Below the pieces are notes generated by a model. The model ran no database searches. It worked only from the letters and a program-made list of their open reading frames with translations, and was not told the DNA's origin. Below, piece after piece: positions 49,589 to 60,437 of a DNA stretch of 64,000 nucleotides. Positions within the stretch are counted from its first letter, which is position 1; every line of letters starts with the position of its first letter. Made by a program: the position numbers and the translations under genes. The stretch is from Malurus cyaneus samueli (taxonomy: Eukaryota > Chordata > Aves > Passeriformes > Maluridae), in the NCBI GenBank assembly GCA_009741485.1, contig CM019236.1, positions 54,485,435 to 54,549,434 on the forward strand. Direction: 5' to 3'.

Positions 49589-52500
49589 CAAAACGTGGAG
49601 AACTCTTCTTTCATAGCTCTATCTGCTGTTTTTAATTTTACAAAAGTTTTAATGCAATGCTTAATTTACATACATGTACATATTTTGTAACAAATTTGGA
49701 CTTTCAGTATTAAAAAAAAATACTGATCCTAGTCATCAGAAACAAGCGAAATACAGCTTGGAGCATTGTACACAAATAAACATTCGCAGAGAAATTTGCA
49801 TCTGTTCTCATAGTGTATGATCTGAGTTCACTATATTGAGGCTATTTTCTTATTAATCTTGGCAACACGCTGCTAAAAGAAACACAGCAATTGTAAAGAG
49901 GTTCATTCTTTTCCATCAAAAATATATACCTATTTAAATGGAGCTGCTTTCATTCTACCTCAAGCCTCCATTTGGTAGGCAGGACAAAAAATGCTATCTT
50001 GTACCATGACAGTCTTTTGTGCAACAAGATGAAAAAAAACAAAAAAGCTTTTTATTTCAACCTAATCACCAATTTCAGAGGTTCACAGGCACTATTCACC
50101 AGGAAATCCAGTTGAAAATGATTAGTTCTTCAAAAATGACAGAATTTGTTATTAGTTATTGCAGACTTTTTAGTCAACCCAGGGTCTTATTCTAAATTAT
50201 GACTTTACAGGTGGTATAACATCTTTTGTACAAAATATGCTCTTACATTCTGGTGAGATCTCAAGCCCTTACATATAATGTTTATTTCCTGCTGTGGCAT
50301 CAATTTTTTTTTTTTTGTAGTGGTTACAGAATTCCAACTGTGATATTCTTTGTCTGTTGAAAATGTTCAACAATTTACAGGAGAAATTTCAGGTCGTGAT
50401 TTTTTTTTAAACTTTAAAATAATAAAGATAAAAGAATGAATTGCAATCAGCACATAGAGAATCCAGCTTTTACAAGAATAAAATCAATGGTTCAGCTTCT
50501 TAAATCCCAGCAGAATCCATAACATCTAATATTGTTACTATTTTTTTTTGTCTCCTTCAACTAAATATGTTCTTTACAGACACAGTTGGCAAACTGGAAA
50601 ATATAGTGATAAAACTTATTTTTCTTTCTGGAAGACATGAAAATATCCTAAGCACTTGTTTCTCATAAATTTTAACACTTTCTATTGCTGTTTAATTTTT
50701 TTCCTTACTGTTCGTAAAGGCATATACCCTTGTCTTTTTTTTGGCTTGAAAGAGGAGATACATCTGACGTTTGTTTCAGAGAGTGGAGATATTAGAAAAG
50801 AATCCCTTCTGGGTGGTGTCTTCATGGTTCTGTGCTCAAGTGTGGGATCCTAAGCACAAGTCAAGAAATGGGTGTTTCCAAGTCTCCATACTCTACTTAC
50901 ATTTCATTACACACAAAATCTCCTTCAGCCAAACTATTTCCTATCTGACAGTGGTTGAGGGAGGAGTGTGCATGGAAGTGCAGGCATTGGCTCTTGGACT
51001 GCTAAAATCACTGAGTCCTCCCCTGGGACAGAGAAAAAGGTTTTATTTCAATTCAGTTTCGAGACTTGTCTGTGACTATATTAGTATGGAGACTGTATTT
51101 CGCAGTGGGGAAATTTTAAATCTCATAAGCGATTCTTCCATAAGAAATTTCTTATAGAATCTGAATTATTTGACCAGGATTTGGACCTCATCCCAGCAGA
51201 TCCCTCTGCATCAAATGATGGAAACTTTGCAGACTCGTGAACCACTTTTCTTCCCTTATTCCTCCAACACGCAGGAGGCATTGCCATTGAATGTATGCTA
51301 GCAGTGTGTGAATATATAACAACATAGGTAGGAAAATAAAACAATGAAAAACTGTTTTACGTTGATATATTAGTGAACAACTTCTGTGCCCATTCCACTA
51401 GTTGCATCTTAACTAGCGCGTGGTACTCTATTTTATGCACAGTCATTTGTACATAAGACAGAGAGAATGTTTGTGACACAACCTCTTTGAGATTATAAAT
51501 TGAAGAGTTGATAATTGTTTTTCCAATGTGTATTACAAAATATTTAACAATTGATTCATGTGTTGTCATGATCTATGTTAGAACTATCATCTATCTTTCC
51601 CATTTTTATTAATCATAAGATGACATAGATGTTTATATAATCCAATTTTAAAAACTATTCATTGTTTATTTACACTGAGGGATTTATTCAGATTATGCAA
51701 ATTTTTTTGTGATAAATAGACATGAATTGTATATTCAAATCTACATGAATATCTTGCACTTTATGAATTTTACTTTAAGTGATACAGTCTGAAATAATTT
51801 ACAGTTGCAAAAGAAGTCCTATTAAGGTGTTCTTTTGAAAAGAAATATGCTATGGAATCAGATATTATAACTGATCAATCCATTTAAAAGATACCACTCT
51901 TTTAGATTATATGAGCTTTTACTATCCATATAGAAAAAAATTAAATGAAAATTCAGTTTTCTTATAAATGAATGCTATAGACTTAATGAAATATAGATAT
52001 ATAAAAGAAAAACATACAATTTCTTAGCTTCTGTCACTAATATAGATATTGCAGGAAAGCAATAATTACAGCAGGATATAACCCACTGACTTCTACACAT
52101 ATAATTAAGACAAGATCTTATTGAAATAATGAATATTGTCGTTTAAGAGTGTGTGATCCCACAGAACATTTGATTTGAAAAGAAGGGGAAGCAGTAGATA
52201 AAGAAAAATAAGTTTGGAGCTGGTGACACACTTTCTAATGAAATGCCTGGAGTTCAAGTAGTAAATATCAAGTTTTTCCTCTGTGTTCTTATGCTTGTGG
52301 CTATCAGAATTATAATGCATGTTCAAGAACAAGAAGAAAAATAAGGAGTAGGATCACCAAATAATTACAAAGCAGACCCTCCTATCTAGGGCAACACATG
52401 AGCGCTGCAGTGCTATCTCATCAGGGAACCAATTGCATCCAGGAGCCGTTTGGAAGAAAGAAGCAGGAACATCTTTGCTCCTATTTGAGGAATGATACAA

Positions 52501-53123
52501 GGGGCTATTTTTGAATGATTAATTAAAGGGAATCAATCTTCATTGCATTGCCACTGACATGAAAAGCACCGTAGCTGTGCAATAATCACATGCAATTATT
52601 CAACTATCCCTTTGGCAAGGACAACGTAATTAGTCCTGGTAGTGTCAAGAGATTTTCTTTATACCTAACAAATTGGCAGTTTTAATCAAGTGTTGCTGAA
52701 AATTTATCATAACACAGGGAAAACAATAGGGGAAGGTACAAGGCCCCAAGCTGTGTGAATCCTATCTACGACAGTACAAATTTACAATACTAACAACGTG
52801 ATGAATGCTACCAATCCTTGAATAAGCTGATTATAATTGGGTATCAGTATCACACACCGTAGTTCTTGTTTGTTTAAAATCATGGGCCTGACCCTTCTCA
52901 TGCCTCATTACTTAGCCTGCTTGAAGACTTTCATACTGGTCATTGTAGTCACCTGTTGTCACAGCTATCATGGGTGAACCTGAGCTGTCAGGACGTGTCA
53001 CATAGGTCCGAGCCCCAAGCTTGCTGAAAACAAATACCACTAAACCCAGGATCAATAAGCCTTGCTCTGTGCCTCAGCTCTGAACTCCCACATTCAGAAG
53101 TTGAACTTCCCACATTCAAGAGT
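49589..53123. repeat. Rest of block E, copy 1, non-coding
   Basis: Repeated directly at about 60,438-64,000. No gene or further repeat family is recognised. Long stretches are identical between copies (for example about 49,150-50,280 versus 60,000-61,130). Near 51,290-51,750 the two copies differ by many small indels. A 128-codon frame at 50,771-51,157 is identical in the second copy but shows no domain and is not called as a gene. Confidence 0.75.
52400..52870. promoter_or_regulatory. Candidate conserved non-coding element
   Basis: A repeat-free, high-complexity stretch containing GAATGATTAATTAAAGGGAA, CAATAATCACATGCAATTAT and AACGTAATTAGTCC, i.e. several homeodomain-type TAAT cores within about 200 bp. 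It is unchanged at about 63,277-63,747 although neighbouring parts of the two copies differ. Regulatory function is inferred from texture; no alignment was possible. Confidence 0.3.
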
Positions 53124-55879
53124 GACAGAGAGCTGGAAATTCTTGCAGTGTGTGGCAAAATGAAACCAGTCTGTTATGAAGTCAGTAAGCTGTATCTTAT
53201 GTTCTGTAGCAAGACTCTTGGCAGACATTTAACAGCACTGATGTTTAAACACTCTGGAGCCCCTACGCTGTGCCACATTTTGTCAGATTGGCTTGTTCCT
53301 GCTGTTGGAATGCTTGTAGTCACATTCAGCTATGAGGTCAGTCATATTTCTGCTAGCTGCAACAGATCTATGCCAGCACTGAATTTGGAAGGAGATCTTT
53401 CATCAGCATAGCCAGAGGAAATGCCTATAAAACTGCCATATTACAGATGTTGGGTTCAGTGTGTACCGAGTATTGCCGTGAGAGAAGTCAGACTAAGAGA
53501 GAGCCACTGGAAAAGACAATGCATAATAAAATTGGTTGTAAATCTGAGATAGTCCCTGTCTTAGTTCAAATAAATTCATGTGTATCTCACGTACTGTTGC
53601 ATGAGGTAAATGAGCATTCTGGCTGCTTTGCTAAACATTAAAGAGATATTGCACATTAATGTTTACATTTCATATTAATGTTTATATTACCTTGTCAGTA
53701 AAACTGTGACAAAGTTGTTTTTATTACTATCTGCCATTCTTACTGTAGCTATTTGAATACTAACTCTTTAATGGAGTAGGTGAAAGAGTAGTATGCCCTA
53801 CAAGTAATTTACAGTCCAGAAAAACATTCCTGTACAGCAAGCCTATAAAGGTAAGTTTTAGCCAACAGTTTTCTAACTGTCTTGGAAATGAAAATTTCTT
53901 TTAAGCTGAAAAATTTAACAAAGATCTATGGTCTGTTCTCTACACAGTAGAGTTGGAGACCTGTTAGTGTTATATAAAACCCCAAAATACATATGTCCAG
54001 AAATACAGGGAAGAAAAGCACATTTTTCCCCCGTAAATGTGGTCTGGTTTTTGACCTCTTTTCAGATTGAAAAGAAAAGGAAAAAAGGTCTTTTCATTCC
54101 TCCATTCTTTTTCCTTTTTCTTTTCTTTTTTTTTTTTTTTTAAAACAGATCCTAAACACAACTCTTACAAATGCTGTTGGCCTGTATCGCAACACAAAGA
54201 AATCAGTAAGATAGCAGCAGAAGCATTGTTCTTTCTGCCTTCAAGCATTGTGTTCATCTTTATAAACTATCTATTTCTGCTAGATAGGTTGCACAAGTGA
54301 CTTCATACCTTCTACTTTTGCTTGTTCCTTTTTTCTAAAGGAAGAAAGTAAAGTGGGGTGTTTTCCTTTTTAATATCCACTGTCTCTGAGATTACTTTTG
54401 AGCTCAGAATGCAAAACTTTTCCTCAGGCTATATTTCCATTTTCAATGTTTTATAACCTCATGAGTGGAACTGTCTTGCACACTGACAGAGGCATACATT
54501 ATTTGTGGCAATGTGTTGGTTTGTTGCATTGTATTGACATTTATTTGAAGGAACATCTCCAGCTCAACCACTCCACGATCCTCTCACTCACACCCACATA
54601 CCCTTCATGAGAGAAAAAAAAAAAAAAGAGAAACAGATAGAGGAAGAAGAGTTGAGAGAGTTTAGAGAACAGAAGAAAGAGAACATAGGACAGGCATACA
54701 CACCGATGATTAGTGTCACTAATCTGGTGGTGCAATTTTGTATGCACCTACAGATGTCACATGACTTATGATTTCTGTTCACCAAGAAACGTGTCTTGTC
54801 AAACAAGTAAGCCTCCTGCTTCCATAATGATTGAAGCAATTTGGAAATGGTACAGGCACAAGATGAAGCTCAAACATCACTGGTTTGCAGAATCATGTAA
54901 ACATTGAACAAATATAGTTACTATCAGAGAATTTTGATTCTTCAGCATTACCTTGAGCATACTCTGCTCTTGAGCTATATAACTAACCAAGCCTGGCGAG
55001 TGTGTTTACTGTTCTGCATTCCTATGAGACATCAATACCACAATACCAGTCAAAAAAATTCAGTTGTTCTGCACAGATGTACATAGAAAATGTACAGACT
55101 CAAACCATCTTGAATTGCCTGAAATAGCCTGCTACTTCCGTCACTTCCATCAAGGTTTGTCATTGTTTCAATGTCTCCTCAGTCAGTATCTTCAGATAAA
55201 TGGTAATCACTAAAGCACAAATCTGAAGATGAATAATAAATAATTTCATTACGTAGAAACAAAGAAAAAATGGGAGGAAGCAAAGTAATAGGAGGGAAGA
55301 TGTGACAAAATGTGGAAGGAAGGAGATGGGAAGGGAGTAAGGATGGTATAAACGATTCTGTAGGAATTAGGAAGGAAAGAGGAATTGACTGGAGTTTGTA
55401 GCTGCATTCTGTCCTAAGGAGGCTAATGGCAGTAAATGAGTCTCGAATGAACTCAATTGACAACAGGGTCAGCAAAATATATAATAAAGCACAGTAAACA
55501 TCAGCAAGCAAAGGAGAAGCTATCAGTGGAGAGGTAGAAAAGAAAGAAAAATGTATAAAGTGGATGAGAAAGCCAAAATAGTCAAAATCTCAAAGTAAAT
55601 ATATTATTTGCTCTTGTGTGTGGTTTTAATGTTTTGTTTTTTAACACTTGAGTTGAAGTCTGGGTGGGTGGTGCTGGTCGGTGAAATTAAGAGTCTGAGG
55701 GCCTATGGGACTCCAAGGAATTGGTTGCTAGTAGAAACAGAGAAAAGTGCTTGCTCAATTGATAGAAGGAAAAATATGGACACAGTTCAAACTCCAACAC
55801 AGAGAGTTGTGAAATCAAACTTGGATCTGGAATTTTTTGGTTATATTTTGGTCACTTTTCTACATTTTTTTTCTTTACC

Positions 55880-55965
55880 AATGTATTATAATTATATTTA
55901 TTATTATATATTATATTATATATTTTATTATTATTTAATTATTATTATTATTATTATTATTATTA
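55880..55965. repeat. (ATT)n / AT-rich microsatellite
   Basis: The tract is composed of TTA, ATT and TATAT units, ending in about nine uninterrupted ATT repeats. It creates an Ile/Tyr-rich stretch in a 187-codon open frame (55,608-56,171) that is otherwise featureless and not considered a gene. Confidence 0.93.
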
Positions 55966-56517
55966 CTCAGAGAATTAGATCGAAATTTTTGAGAACACCT
56001 GATATAAGTACTCAAGAAAGAACATTTAGACATTCTTTATCAGACAAATTTCATACTTCTCAGACAAACAAGTGTACAGATGCTGAAACTGCCTACCTGG
56101 TCATCCTATATCTAGGGTGGCCAATTGCTCATTGGGAATACGACAAGGGAAAATTGAAAGCAATGTTCTAGAAAGAAAATAAATCAGGCTTATATATTTC
56201 CTTGCTCTCTTGGCCTGTGAGGACCTGAGGTATTTTAAATTTCAGGATTTCCAGATTCCAGGAAAGCAGACAACACACTTTACAGGAGAAGGTTTTCTTA
56301 TAATGTTTTTTGCATCTGAATGTTCAAGATGTTTCTGTCCTTCTGTCAAATACTCTAAATCCTCAACCTGGGAAATGCAGACCCAAGTGATTTCTGCTTC
56401 AATTTGCTCCCATTCCAAAGGATTTAAAAAACTGTATCATAGAAATGAAGTGACTAAGTACAGGTGTAGCAAAGCACACCATATATGAACAGTTCATAAT
56501 ACCCCCTCCAATATTAT

Positions 56518-56562
56518 AGGTATTAAAGGCAATATTGTCAATATTAAAGGCAATTGTCAATA
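56518..56562 (+). repeat. Two-copy tandem duplication of about 21 bp
   Basis: TATTAAAGGCAATATTGTCA is followed immediately by ATATTAAAGGCAATTGTCAA. A simple local slippage or repair duplication. Confidence 0.8.
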
Positions 56563-56831
56563 AATAATAAAAAGTGTAGAAATGAATAAAAAATAAGCTT
56601 GCCACTACTCAGGTGCTATCATGAAACAAATAATAAGATGGTGTAAAAATACAGTACTGCTTTTAAGTATACTTAGAGACCAGAGTCGTGAGGTCCTGAA
56701 TTAGATTTGAAAATGCTTGGGTCCCTTTTAGAGATTGCTTCCCGGCTTTTCTCACTGAACACTTCCGAAAAAAAAATTTGTCAGCAGATCTAACAAATTG
56801 CTAATAATGACAGAGCAATGTTTAGATATCG

Positions 56832-57001
56832 GTGCGGCCATTTGCAAGGAGACGGGGAGAGACACATAAACGACCTCGTAGACTTGATTGTACGTGCTAT
56901 CTCATCCACTTTATTAACGGAAGCCGAGGGTTTTTATACCCTTGGCTCGTAATGGCGGCGGCAGTTAGACATAACGCTTTTTGTAACAGGAATAACGGTA
57001 A
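56832..57001 (-). mobile_element. Partial retroviral LTR, cut by the assembly gap
   Basis: On the minus strand the order is a TATAAAAA box (56,938-56,931) within GGGTATAAAAACCC, then an AATAAA signal (56,915-56,910) 15 bp downstream. A U5-like stretch with several CpGs follows, running to about 56,832. The compact TATA-to-polyA-signal spacing and the sudden change to CpG-rich sequence are typical of a young avian endogenous retrovirus LTR. Beyond its downstream end lies ordinary flanking DNA with no tRNA primer-binding site, so it is either a solo LTR or the 3' LTR of a provirus whose body falls in the gap. Most of U3 is missing. The exact end is uncertain by several bases, and the family is not assigned. 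Confidence 0.6.
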
Positions 57002-57011
57002 NNNNNNNNNN
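57002..57011. other. Assembly gap, 10 N
   Basis: Ten undetermined bases between the truncated LTR and the start of the repeated block. The round, tiny size suggests a placeholder, not a measured distance. Confidence 0.98.
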
Positions 57012-58541
57012 AAGAGAGAGATTGACATGAGTTCCTGTTCTAAATATTTTTTTAATGAAGCCTAATGGGAATACTGGCGGGCCAATAGTGGCAGACTATC
57101 CATCCTGCTCTGAACTGTACCACTGCAAATATCTCAGGCCGATAATATTTTTGTTCTTGTTGTTCTAGTCTGCTCTTCCTCAGAAAGGGAATATATGCTT
57201 ATGTAAGAGTGCCTTTATTTTAGCTTCACTCCTAGCTGTACCAGAGTGCCATCAGCATTGTGGCACAACGAGCTAACAACCCATGCCAAGACACTTAGCA
57301 GCAGATAGGGTCTTGCACCCCTGTCTGAGCTTTGAATAGATTGCTTTTCTGCTCCTAGGTGTGTAGGGCTCTCTTTCATGTGAGCTTGAATATTCTTCAA
57401 TCACCTCCTGTTGAATGTCATTTATTACACCTCTGGTCTGGTCTCCTAAGCCAAAACTTGATGCAGCTAGCTTAGTTGAGACAACCAACTACTAACAAAT
57501 CGGAGTTTGCAGCTCTACACCCATACTATCTTAGTCACCCCCTTTGGAATATGATAGTGAGCATTTGATTTGATGATTCCCAAATGAGTCACAGAAAAAG
57601 GCTTCAAATTCCCTGCCTGCAATACCTTGGAGTACCTTCAAACCTATTCCTGAGACAGCTGTTTTTTCCACATTTCTTGTAGAACATTTTTCACTTAAAA
57701 TGGTGCCTTGATTCTGACCTCACTTGTAGGTATAAACCAGGAATAATTTTACTGAAGTCAGCAGAGACACACTACTGCGGCAAGGTCAAAAACAGATCTT
57801 TCTTGGGAGTAATGTTAAGTCTAGTACTAAAAGCTATTAGGTATGTCATATTCAGAACTTGGCACAAAGTTGTAAATATAGTGTCAAAAGATAGATATTT
57901 TTGTCATTATCTGACACACATATTGCTCTTTCTAAAAGAAAATGTTGATCTAATTGGCTCCAAAATACCTCTCAGCAGCAGCTGCCAAGTTCCTTTTAAT
58001 GGAGAAGTGAAAAGAATTTTTCTTTCTATTATAAGCAAATACAAGATTGATCAGAGAAAATATAGCCTGCTTTTTAAACCTTTTTTTCCTCCACTCTAGG
58101 GAACCTGATTTGACACTTGCAATACATCCTAGCATAATATATTTTTATTCTAAGAAATAAAAATCAAAATTTTTGGTTTCCATTTGCCCCAAAATTTTCT
58201 TGGGTGTCAATTGTCACCTCTGGAAAAGCTCAGCATGCTCAGAGCATGCTGTAGCGCACCAATGACATGGTAAAGGGTTACCTAGTTCATTAGAGCATCA
58301 TTAAGGGATAAGTGAAGTGCATCATTCTGTTCCTATTTCAGCCATTTCCTCTGGCCAAGAGATTTTTCTGTCCATGAGGAGCAGATTAGAGACACTGTCT
58401 ACCTGCTCTGCTGAAATTGGGCCATTGGCAGGCCAAAACCTCCAAGATCTACGAGACCAGGAAGAGAAGGCAAAGGATCTTTTCTAGATAGCTGGTGAGC
58501 ACAGACACTCATAGCAAAGGAATTCTAGCTTTTCCAGTGTT

Positions 58542-59515
58542 ATGGATCATCCAGCTGGCCTTTGGTCAACAGTGGTGTCTCCCAGGGATCAGCCCAGTTG
58601 GGCACAGTCCCTGGTTCAGTATTCTGGTTGCTGGGTGAAGGGATTAGAGTCTACCGTTAGATAAAGTTTGCAGATGACACCGAGCTGCAGGGAGTGTTAA
58701 TCAGCTGGAGGATAGCAGGGGTCAGCAGAGGGACCTGGACAGGATCGGCAGATGGGCTGGGACCAGTGGTGTGGCTAAAGGCCAGGTCCTACACTTTGGT
58801 CACAACACCCCAACGTAGCACTACAAGCGCTGGAAATCAGCCCAGAAAGAAAAGGATGTGGGGGTGCGGGTCAACAGCAGCTGAACATGAACCAGCTGTG
58901 CCCAAGTGGCCCAGAAGGCCAAGGCATCCTGGCCTGTATAAGGGATTGTGTGGTCAGCAGGACCAGTGAAATGATTCTTCCCTTGCACTGGTGAGGCCAT
59001 GCCTCAAGTCCTGCGTTCAGTTTTGGGTCACTCAATTCAGAAAGGACACTGAGGGGCTGGAGAAGGTCCAGAGTTAGGGCAACAAAGCAGCCAAAGGCTC
59101 TGGAGTACATGACCTGCAAGTTGCAGCTGAGGGAGCTGGGGGTGCACAGCCTGGAGAAAAGGAATCTCAGGGGAGACCTTGCTGCTCTGTAGAGCCCCTG
59201 GAAGGAGGATGTGGGCAGGTGGAGGTCGATCTCTTCTCTAGGCAAACAGCGACGGGATGACAGGACATAGCCTCAAACTGCACCAGAGCAGGTTTTAGGG
59301 TGGACATTTGCAGGATTACTACTTCATGGAAAAGGTGGTTAAGCCCACGGGAAGGGGAACCCAGGGAGAATGCTGGACTTCACTGTCCTTTGGAGAGGTG
59401 TTTAAGACTGGACGTGGCACTCAGGGCCATGGTCTAATTGTGAAGGTGGTGACTGCTCATAGGCTGGTCTTGGTGCCCTCAGAGGGCTTTTCTAACATAA
59501 TTGACTCTGTGGTTC
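58542..59515 (+). mobile_element. Second copy of the 47.7-kb CR1 fragment
   Basis: Same element as 47,713-48,666 with extra indels. Around the FADD box (58,668-58,682) the preceding Lys codon has changed context (ATAAAGTTTGCAGATGACAC versus AGAAAATTTGCAGATGACAC), shifting the frame upstream. It was copied with the block, not independently inserted. Confidence 0.9.
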
Positions 59516-60437
59516 TGTGGTTTTTCCTGGCAAGGTTTTGGTAGCAGGAGGCTACAGGGGTGGCTTTGTTAGAAGCTACTGGAAGCTCCCCACTTGCCCA
59601 ACAGAACCAGAGCCATGGCTGGTTCTGAGACAGACTCACCAATGGGCTGGGCTGAGCCCATCAGTGGTGGTGACAGCACCAGTTTAAGAATGAAATAAAG
59701 TTATTGCACAGAAGCAAACCATGGACACAGAAGAGCATAATGAGATTATGCAAGAGAAAGAGCTCTGAGACAAAAAGCTCAGTGGAGAAGGAGGGGGTGC
59801 AGCTGCTCCAGGTGCCAAGCAATCCATGTTGGACAAACAATGGTGAGGCAGCTGAGACGTGGAGGTCCACCGTGATCAGAGATCATAGGAGGCCTGTGAT
59901 CCCCAGGAGTCCCACACAACGGACCAAGGGTCCTGGCAGGACCTGTGGATCTATGGAGAGCAGATTCCTTGCTGGATAAGTGTCCTGCCAGGACCTGGGA
60001 ACCTGTGGGGTCTCCACATTGTGATAGTCTGTTCCTAAAGGACTGCACCCTATGGAAAGGACCCGTGCTGGAGCAGATTGTGAAGATCTGTACCTCATGG
60101 GAAAGAATCAAGGTGCAGAAGTTTGGGAAGGACTGCCTCCCACTGTAGGGACACAATGCTGGAGCAGGGGGAGAGTGAGGAGTCCTCCTCCAGCAGAGAA
60201 AGGAGCAGCAGAGGCAGCATGAGCTGAACTGACCATAACATGTGGTCACACATGCACAAAGCCCTGAACTGCAGCAACTTTACCAGGTGACCCAAACCAA
60301 CATGGAAAATTGCACTTCCATCTTGCTCATGCTCATGATGGGAACAGCTGTCACAGGGACCAGGAACCACTCATGTTCCATGGTAACAGAGACTGGAATT
60401 ATACACTGGGGTTGCATCCCCTCAATGTAAAACCACA
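59516..60437 (+). mobile_element. Second copy of the LTR-like element
   Basis: It has the same 9-bp terminal inverted repeat (TGTGGTTTT ... AAAACCACA) and the same flanks as 48,667-49,588. A cluster of small indels at 59,815-59,940 breaks internal phrases that read regularly in the first copy, so the first copy is probably the more accurate. Confidence 0.6.

Larger units (their letters stand above)
53124..56831. other. Block F, single-copy non-coding DNA in this window
   Basis: No gene is recognised. A T-rich run lies at 54,108-54,141, a GA-rich stretch at about 55,255-55,385, an AT-rich microsatellite at 55,880-55,965 and a small tandem duplication at 56,518-56,562 (both listed separately). 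The second copy of E is cut by the window end before F would follow. Confidence 0.65.

Noticed and set aside
50771..51157. 128-codon frame identical in a second copy at 61,628-62,014
   Set aside because: It is conserved only because both lie in the repeated block E. There is no domain, splice context or codon bias to support a gene.
55608..56171. 187-codon plus-strand open frame, the longest in the window
   Set aside because: It runs through an ATT microsatellite that gives an Ile/Tyr stretch, has no recognisable domain, and lacks convincing coding composition on either side.
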